Assembly: GCF_030283205.1 (NCBI RefSeq) | Contig: NZ_JASNWF010000011.1 | Location: 186,001-250,000 of the forward strand | Direction: 5' to 3' | Origin: Actinomadura opuntiae | GTDB taxonomy: Bacteria; Actinomycetota; Actinomycetes; Streptosporangiales; Streptosporangiaceae | DNA length: 64,000 bases | Shown: one piece after another, positions 58,845 to 64,000 of the stretch | Numbering within the stretch: the stretch's first letter is position 1 | How the letters are laid out: every line of letters starts with the position of its first letter | Notes under the pieces: generated by a model | The model's database searches: none | What the model saw: the letters and a program-made list of their open reading frames with translations, nothing else | What the model was told of the DNA's origin: nothing | Position numbers and translations under genes: made by a program

Positions 58845-60503
58845 ATGGCGGACACGATGCCGAGCACCGGGACGGGCGCGGCGCGGGGCGTGGACGCCGC
58901 GGCGCACGCCCTCGACGAGCGGCTCGGCACCACCGGCTTCGCGCGCAAGGCGCTGCGCAAGGCCTTCCCCGACCAGTGGACCTTCCTGGTCGGGGAGATC
59001 GCGATGTACTCGTTCGTGATCCTGCTGCTCACCGGGGTGTACCTCACCCTGTTCTTCAAGCCGAGCATGAACGAGGTCGTCTACAACGGCTCCTACACCC
59101 AGCTCAAGGGCGTCCGGATGAGCGAGGCGTACGCCTCCACCCTGAAGATCAGCTTCGAGGTGCGCGGCGGGCTGCTGGTCCGGCAGATCCACCACTGGGC
59201 GACGCTGATCTTCATGGGCGCGATCCTCGTCCACCTGCTGCGCAACTTCTTCACCGGCGCGTTCCGCAAGCCGCGCGAGCTGAACTGGCTGATCGGCATC
59301 ACCATGTTCATCCTGGTGATGCTGAACGGGCTGTTCGGCTACTCGCTGCCGGACGACCTGCTGTCGGGCACCGGCATCCGCATCCTGGAGGGCGTCACCG
59401 CGTCGATCCCGCTGGTCGGCTCGTACCTGGTGATGTTCCTGTTCGGCGGCGAGTTCCCCGGCACCGACATCGTCCCGCGGCTGTACGTCGTGCACGTGCT
59501 GCTGATCCCGGGGATCCTGGCGGCGCTCATCCCGCTGCACGCGGTGGTGCTGACGTGGCGGCAGACGCACACGCAGTTCCCCGGCAAGGGCAGCACCAAC
59601 ACGACCGTGCGCGGCTACCCGTTCTTCCCGGTGTTCATCGCGAAGACCACGTCGCTGTTCCTGTGGGTGATCGGGGTGACGGTGCTGCTGGCGGCGTTCG
59701 TCCAGATCAACCCGATCTGGCTGTTCGGCCCGTACGACCCGGGCGCGATCAGCGCGAGCTCGCAGCCGGACTGGTACATGGGCTGGCTGGAGGGCGCGCT
59801 GCGGATCATGCCCGCGTGGGAGATCAACGCGTGGGGCCACACGGTCGCGCTGAGCGTGCTCGTCCCGGCGCTGGTGGTGCCGGGGCTGCTGTTCACCGGG
59901 CTGGCGGTCTACCCGTTCCTGGAGCGCTGGGTCACCGGGGACCGGCAGATCCACCACCTGCTCGACCGGCCCCGCGACGTCCCGGCCCGGACCGGGGTCG
60001 GCATGGGCGGCGTCGTGTTCTACGGGGCGCTGTGGGCGGCCGGCGGCAACGACGTCATCGCCGACCGGTTCGACATCCCGCTGTTCTGGACGACGTGGTT
60101 CTTCCGGTTCGCGGTCGTCCTCGGCCCCGTCCTGGCCTACGCCGTGACCTACCGGATCTGCGTCGGCCTGCAGCGGCGCGACCTCGCGCTGGTCGAGCAC
60201 GGGCTGGAGACCGGTGTCATCCGGCAGTCGCCCGAGGGCGGGTTCAGCGAGGTGGAGCGGCGGCTCCCGGCGGAGCGGACGGCGGCGATCACCGATCCGC
60301 GTCCGGCCCCGGCCGTCCCGCTGGACGTCCCGCCGCCGTCCGGCGGCGTCGAGAGCCCGCGCGCCCGCAGCCGCGCCGCCCGGATGCGCGCGGCCCTCAA
60401 CCGTCGCTTCCGCGCCGACCTGGCCGTCGTCCCCGAGCCCGCTCACGGCGATCCCGCGCTGGAGGAGGGCGCCTCCGAGGAGACCGCACCGGCGCCCCGC
60501 TGA
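58845..60503 (+). CDS. qcrB: Cytochrome bc1 complex cytochrome b subunit (orphan QcrB)
   Basis: This 552-residue membrane protein has the long actinobacterial cytochrome b form. Heme histidines lie in RQIHHWATLIFMGAILVHLL and in RLYVVHVLLIP with LIPLHAVVL. The quinol-site motif is PDWYMGW in place of PEWY. About nine membrane helices precede a proline-rich cytosolic tail. It normally works with QcrA (Rieske) and QcrC. Neither gene is adjacent, so this looks like an extra copy. It lies upstream of an ECF sigma gene. Confidence 0.93.
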   Translation: MADTMPSTGTGAARGVDAAAHALDERLGTTGFARKALRKAFPDQWTFLVGEIAMYSFVILLLTGVYLTLFFKPSMNEVVYNGSYTQLKGVRMSEAYASTLKISFEVRGGLLVRQIHHWATLIFMGAILVHLLRNFFTGAFRKPRELNWLIGITMFILVMLNGLFGYSLPDDLLSGTGIRILEGVTASIPLVGSYLVMFLFGGEFPGTDIVPRLYVVHVLLIPGILAALIPLHAVVLTWRQTHTQFPGKGSTNTTVRGYPFFPVFIAKTTSLFLWVIGVTVLLAAFVQINPIWLFGPYDPGAISASSQPDWYMGWLEGALRIMPAWEINAWGHTVALSVLVPALVVPGLLFTGLAVYPFLERWVTGDRQIHHLLDRPRDVPARTGVGMGGVVFYGALWAAGGNDVIADRFDIPLFWTTWFFRFAVVLGPVLAYAVTYRICVGLQRRDLALVEHGLETGVIRQSPEGGFSEVERRLPAERTAAITDPRPAPAVPLDVPPPSGGVESPRARSRAARMRAALNRRFRADLAVVPEPAHGDPALEEGASEETAPAPR

Positions 60504-60521
60504 ATCGGTCGGCGGGAAGCC

Positions 60522-60550
60522 GGTTCCTTTCGCCTGCCCCACGGGTCTGT
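60522..60550 (+). promoter_or_regulatory. ECF-type promoter of the sigma gene
   Basis: CCGGTTCCTT (from 60520) and GGTCTGTAC (60544-60552) form a bipartite motif with 17 bases between GGTTCC and GTCTGT. The same two elements occur before the MFS gene. It is the likely autoregulated promoter of the sigma gene. Confidence 0.65.
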
Positions 60551-60581
60551 ACAGGTGTGGGAGCAGTGAAGGGAAATGCCG

Positions 60582-61610
60582 ATGACCGATGACGGGGATT
60601 TCGTGCGGCTGACCGACCCGTACCGGGCCGAGCTGCTGGTGCACTGCTACCGGATGCTCGGGTCCCTGGACGAGGCGGAGGACCTCGTCCAGGAGGTGTA
60701 CCTGCGGGCGTGGCGGTCGTTCGACCGGTTCGAGGGGCGGGCGTCCCTGCGCACCTGGCTGCACCGGATCGCGACGAACGTGTGCCTGACCGGGCTCGGC
60801 GCGCGGGGGCGGCGGCCGCTGCCGTCCGGGCTGGGCGCGCCGGACTCCGACCCGGACCTTCCGGTCGGCCCGGCCCGTCCGGAGATCGGGTGGCTGCAGC
60901 CGCTGCCGGGCGGGTGGGCGGACGCGGCGCACGGCGGCGACCCGGCCGCGGTCGTCGCGTCCCGCGCGGGCGTCCGGCTCGCGCTGATCGCCGCGCTGCA
61001 GCACCTGCCCGCCCGGCAGCGCGCGGTGCTGATCCTGCGGGACGTGCTGGGCTGGCGGGCGGCGGAGGTCGCCGAGGCGCTCGGCACCTCCACGGTCGCG
61101 GTCAAGAGCATGCTGCAGCGGGCGCGCGAGCAGATCGAGCGGCTCGCGCCGGAGCAGGACGCGGTCGCCGAACCCGGCGATCCGGGCGTCCGCGCGCTGC
61201 TCGACCGGTACGTGGCGGCGTTCGAGAACGCCGACGCGGCCGGGCTCGCGGACCTGCTGACGCGGGACGCGACGCTGGAGATGCCGCCGTTCGCGGCCTG
61301 GTTCGCCGGACGCGACCACGTGGCGCGCTTCGCCGCGGCGCACATCCTCTCCGGACCGGGCGACATGCGCCTTCTCCCGGTCTCCGCCAACGGCCAGCCG
61401 GCCTTCGCCGCGTACCGGCGCGACGCGGACGGCGTGCACCGCGCGCACTGCGTCCAGGTGCTCACGGTCGCGGCGGGCGGCGTCGCGGAGATCACGGCCT
61501 TCCTCGACCCCGGGCTGTTCCCGAAGTTCGGGCTGCCGCCCGTGTCGCCGTCCCCGGCCTCCGCGGCCGGACCGGTTCCTTCCGGATCGGCGGCGGTCTG
61601 TACCCGGTGA
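60582..61610 (+). CDS. ECF RNA polymerase sigma factor with SnoaL-like C-terminal domain
   Basis: This protein of about 342 residues has sigma region 2 (LLVHCYRMLGSLDEAEDLVQ, then EVYLRAWRSFDRFEGRASLR) and region 4 (HLPARQRAVLILRDVLGWRA, then EVAEALGTSTVAVKSMLQRA). A fused SnoaL-like domain (residues 195-310) follows, with GRDHVARF. Such C-terminal domains replace separate anti-sigma factors in the ECF41/ECF56 groups and tune activity. No anti-sigma gene is adjacent. The ATG at 60582 has AAGGGA seven bases upstream and is preferred to the ATG at 60576. Confidence 0.92.
   Translation: MTDDGDFVRLTDPYRAELLVHCYRMLGSLDEAEDLVQEVYLRAWRSFDRFEGRASLRTWLHRIATNVCLTGLGARGRRPLPSGLGAPDSDPDLPVGPARPEIGWLQPLPGGWADAAHGGDPAAVVASRAGVRLALIAALQHLPARQRAVLILRDVLGWRAAEVAEALGTSTVAVKSMLQRAREQIERLAPEQDAVAEPGDPGVRALLDRYVAAFENADAAGLADLLTRDATLEMPPFAAWFAGRDHVARFAAAHILSGPGDMRLLPVSANGQPAFAAYRRDADGVHRAHCVQVLTVAAGGVAEITAFLDPGLFPKFGLPPVSPSPASAAGPVPSGSAAVCTR
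61574..61601 (+). promoter_or_regulatory. ECF-type promoter of the MFS gene
   Basis: CCGGTTCCTT (61572-61581) and GGTCTGTAC (61595-61603) lie with 16 bases between GGTTCC and GTCTGT, inside the 3' end of the sigma gene. The match to the site at 60522 suggests control of the exporter by the same sigma factor. Confidence 0.65.
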
Positions 61611-61638
61611 GCGATCCGCTCCAAGGGAAGGGACCGGG

Positions 61639-63105
61639 ATGCCGGAGATGACGAGCAAGACCGCGACCGGCCGGGAGGCGTCCGCGACGGGCGCCGTCCC
61701 GGCGGCGCGGCGGGGCTGGACGCTGGTGCTGGCGGGGATGGGGGCGTTCCTGTGCTCCCTGGACGTGGTGGTGGTCGCCACCGCGCTGCCGGTGCTGCGC
61801 ACCCACCTGGGCGCGAGCCTGTCCGACCTCGAATGGACGATCAACGCCTACAACCTGGCGTTCGCCTGCCTGATGCTGACCGGTTCCGCGCTGGGCGACC
61901 GGTTCGGGCGCCGCCGGATCTACGTGACGGGCCTCGCCGTGTTCACCGCGGCGTCCGCCGCGTGCGCGCTGGCCGGCGGCGCCGGCGCGCTCGTCGCCGC
62001 GCGGGTGGTCGAGGGCGCCGGCGCGGCGCTGCTGCTGCCGCTGACCCTGACGCTGATCAGCGACGTGTTCCCGGTGGAGAAGCGCGGTGCGGCCATCGGG
62101 CTGTGGGGCGGGATCACCGGGCTGGGGGTGGCCGGCGGGCCCGTCCTCGGCGGCGCGATCACCGAGGGGCTGGCCTGGCAGTGGATCTTCTGGATCAACG
62201 TGCCGGTGGGGCTGGTGATGATCCCGCTGTCGGCGGCGCTGCTGCGGGAGAGCCGCGGGCCGCGCCCCCACCTGGACCTGCCGGGGCAGGTCCTCGCGGG
62301 GCTCGGCATGTTCGCGCTGACGTGGGCGCCGGTCCGGGCGCCGTCGGCCGGCTGGGACTCGCCGGAGGTGGCGGGCGCGCTGGCGGCGGGGGCCGTGCTG
62401 GTGGCGGCGTTCCTGCTGTGGGAGCGCCGGGCCGCGCACCCGATGCTGCCGCTGGCGTACTTCCGGCTGCGCGCCTTCTCCTCCGCCAACGCGGTGATCT
62501 TCCTGCAGGCGGTGTCGCTGCTCGGCTCGCTGTTCATGATCACCCAGCTGTTCCAGATCGGGCTGGGCGACTCCCCGCTGGAGACCGGGCTGCGGCTGCT
62601 GGTCTGGACGGGCATGCCGATGATCGCCGCGCCGCTGTCGGGCGCGCTGGCCGACCGCGTCGGGCCGCGCCCGCTGATGGCGGGCGGGATGGTGCTGCAG
62701 GCCGCCGGGTTCGGCTGGCTCGCGGCGGTGACCTCGCCGGACGTGGGCTACGGGACGCTCGTCGGGCCGCTGGTCCTCGGGGGCGTCGGCACCGGCATGA
62801 TCTTCGCGACGACGGCGGGCGCGGCGACGGCGGCGGTGCCCGCCGGCGACGCGGGCGTGGCGGCCGGAACCAACACGGCGCTGCGCGAGCTCGGCGGCGT
62901 CTTCGGCATCGCGATCCTCGCCGCGGTGTTCGCCCACGAGGGCGGCTACGCCTCCCCCGAGTCGTTCGTCGACGGCTTCAAGCCCGCGCTGTGGGTCGCG
63001 GCCGGGGTGGCCGCCGCCGGGGTGATCGCCGCGCTGTGCGTTCCCGCCAAGGCGCGGGCCGCGGTGCCCGAGACCGGGCGCGATTCCGTCGCCGCCCGGC
63101 CCTAG
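61639..63105 (+). CDS. MFS drug exporter, DHA2 (14-helix) family
   Basis: This 488-residue transporter has the EmrB/QacA-type motifs: LDVVVVATALPVLRTHLG in helix 1 and GDRFGRRRIYVTGLAVF in the loop after helix 2. Helix 5 has the antiporter motif GLWGGITGLGVAGGPVLGG. About 14 helices are predicted. It should export drugs or metabolites using the proton gradient. It lies 28 bases after the sigma gene and has its own copy of the promoter motif. A TetR gene is convergent downstream. Confidence 0.92.
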   Translation: MPEMTSKTATGREASATGAVPAARRGWTLVLAGMGAFLCSLDVVVVATALPVLRTHLGASLSDLEWTINAYNLAFACLMLTGSALGDRFGRRRIYVTGLAVFTAASAACALAGGAGALVAARVVEGAGAALLLPLTLTLISDVFPVEKRGAAIGLWGGITGLGVAGGPVLGGAITEGLAWQWIFWINVPVGLVMIPLSAALLRESRGPRPHLDLPGQVLAGLGMFALTWAPVRAPSAGWDSPEVAGALAAGAVLVAAFLLWERRAAHPMLPLAYFRLRAFSSANAVIFLQAVSLLGSLFMITQLFQIGLGDSPLETGLRLLVWTGMPMIAAPLSGALADRVGPRPLMAGGMVLQAAGFGWLAAVTSPDVGYGTLVGPLVLGGVGTGMIFATTAGAATAAVPAGDAGVAAGTNTALRELGGVFGIAILAAVFAHEGGYASPESFVDGFKPALWVAAGVAAAGVIAALCVPAKARAAVPETGRDSVAARP

Positions 63106-63121
63106 GGCGGCGGCGGGCCGT

Positions 63122-63685
63122 TCAGCCGCGCTCGGCGAACAGCAGCCGGATGACCGGTTCGGCGGCGGCCACGGGGTCGTCGCCGAGCCCGGCCGGGAGG
63201 GCGCCGCGCAACCACAGCTCGGCGAAGCCGTGGACGATCGACCAGGCGGCGATCGGGGCGGTGAGGTCGCCCGCCGGGCGGTCCGGCGCGACCGTGCGGG
63301 CACCGCGGACGAGGACGGTGTCGGCGCGGGCGCGGGCAGCGGCGACCTCCGGGTCGTCGGCCCGGTACAGCTCGGGCCGGAACATGACCTCGAAGTACGC
63401 GCGGTGGTCGACGGCGAAGCGCACGTAGGCCAGCCCGACGTCGTGGAAGTCGTCGCCGGCGGCCTCCAGCGCGTCGGCGAACCGCGCGTAGCCCTCGGCG
63501 GCGACGGCGGTGAGCAGCCCGGCCTTGTCGCCGAAGTGGTGGGCGGGCGCGGCGTGCGAGACGCCCGCGCGGCGGGCCAGCTCGCGCAGGCTCCAGGTGG
63601 CCGGTCCCGATTCGGCGATCGCCTCGACGGCGGCCGTCATGATCGTCCGCCGCAGGTCACCGTGGTGGTAGCCGTCGTCGCTCAT
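63122..63685 (-). CDS. TetR/AcrR-family regulator
   Basis: This 187-residue protein has the helix-turn-helix SLRELARRAGVSHAAPAHHF and a TetR_C-type ligand domain with FAVDHRAYFEVMFRPELYR. It is divergent from the partial gene at 63774. Two GACAAG units flank the gap (63708 and 63742). It probably represses the divergent gene. Confidence 0.88.
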   Translation of the reverse strand: MSDDGYHHGDLRRTIMTAAVEAIAESGPATWSLRELARRAGVSHAAPAHHFGDKAGLLTAVAAEGYARFADALEAAGDDFHDVGLAYVRFAVDHRAYFEVMFRPELYRADDPEVAAARARADTVLVRGARTVAPDRPAGDLTAPIAAWSIVHGFAELWLRGALPAGLGDDPVAAAEPVIRLLFAERG

Positions 63686-63773
63686 GCCGGGATCCTATCT
63701 TTCCATTGACAAGTTCGCATCCGGACGGCAATCTAGCCAGCGACAAGATTTGCCCGACCGAAGGACTCCGACC

Positions 63774-64000
63774 ATGCCGACCCTGCCCTGGACCCCCGTG
63801 GCGGCCGCCGATCCCGAGGCCGGGGTGACGGTCATGGCCTCCCGGCTCGAGGTGCGCTCGCTGCGCCACGTGCCGGGCTTCCTCCTCGCCTCGCTCTCCC
63901 TGCTGCGGCAGGCGCGCCGGTCCGACGGCGCGCACGGCGTCACGCTGAAGGCCCAGCTGTTCGGGCGGACGTTCTGGACGCTCTCCGCGTGGCGCGACGA
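63774..64000 (+). CDS. Partial protein, spheroidene monooxygenase- or DUF3291-like
   Basis: The first 75 residues are visible before the right window edge. The segment VMASRLEVRSLRHVPGFLLA followed by QLFGRTFWTLSAWRD resembles DUF3291 and CrtA-type heme proteins that carry a ferredoxin-like alpha/beta barrel. The C-terminal part is needed to be sure. The ATG at 63774 follows GAAGGACTCC. It is divergent from the TetR gene. Confidence 0.6.
   Translation, partial: MPTLPWTPVAAADPEAGVTVMASRLEVRSLRHVPGFLLASLSLLRQARRSDGAHGVTLKAQLFGRTFWTLSAWRD

Noticed and set aside
1..64000. CRISPR arrays, tRNA and rRNA genes, transposases, integrase sites
   Set aside because: No regularly spaced repeats, no cloverleaf-like sequence with CCA end, and no transposase or integrase protein were found.

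Overview
The window is very GC-rich DNA with short intergenic gaps, many GTG and TTG starts and start/stop overlaps. It carries a complete conservon (cvnABCD), an F420-dependent LLM-family oxidoreductase, an actinobacterial type QcrB, and many IclR, GntR, TetR and PaaX regulators. Together these point to a filamentous actinomycete, most likely Streptosporangiales or Thermomonosporaceae (Actinomadura-like). The taxon is an inference from gene content. I saw no rRNA, tRNA, CRISPR array, transposase or phage gene.

Layout. 1-7.9 kb: a dipeptide-type ABC importer operon (permeases, lipoprotein) with an unusual M19-family protein and an amidohydrolase, divergent from an IclR regulator and an ornithine-cyclodeaminase-family enzyme. 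A multi-part palindromic operator lies between the two units. 8.2-10 kb: a fused ABC exporter. 10.2-16.5 kb: an aromatic catabolic block with a GalB-like hydratase, RraA-type aldolase, PrpF/GalD-like tautomerase, type I extradiol dioxygenase, a dehydrogenase, a GntR regulator and a MetE-like methyltransferase. 16.5-18.4 kb: GntR and glutaryl-CoA dehydrogenase. 18.4-24.2 kb: polA, an LLM oxidoreductase, a remnant SAM methyltransferase and an M28 peptidase. 24.5-28.4 kb: the conservon. 28.4-39.8 kb: acyl-CoA and aromatic metabolism, with TetR/acyl-CoA dehydrogenase, IclR plus a reductase/P450 pair resembling aromatic O-demethylases, and the box pathway of aerobic benzoyl-CoA degradation (BoxB, BoxC, benzoate-CoA ligase, PaaX, thioesterase).

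39.9-51.4 kb: an FdhB/NrfD pair without a catalytic subunit, a secreted alpha-amylase with MalR-like operators, enoyl-CoA hydratases, a TesB thioesterase, TetR genes, a two-component system and NAD kinase. 51.5-57.8 kb: secreted proteins followed by a tightly coupled four-gene unit. This unit encodes a cysteine-rich protein, a DUF692/MNIO enzyme, a DUF2063-type partner and a ferritin-like dimetal protein. It looks like a peptide- or protein-modifying system of the MNIO class and is the most interesting locus here. 58-64 kb: a degenerate hemerythrin-like protein, an orphan cytochrome b (QcrB), an ECF sigma factor with a SnoaL-like tail, an MFS exporter and a TetR gene. The sigma gene and the exporter are preceded by near-identical bipartite promoter motifs.

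Two copies of a long hairpin sharing the same sequence sit between convergent gene pairs at 13.6 and 22.7 kb. Small gene remnants (a methyltransferase with an internal deletion, a MOSC C-terminus, and another coding scrap) show local gene decay.
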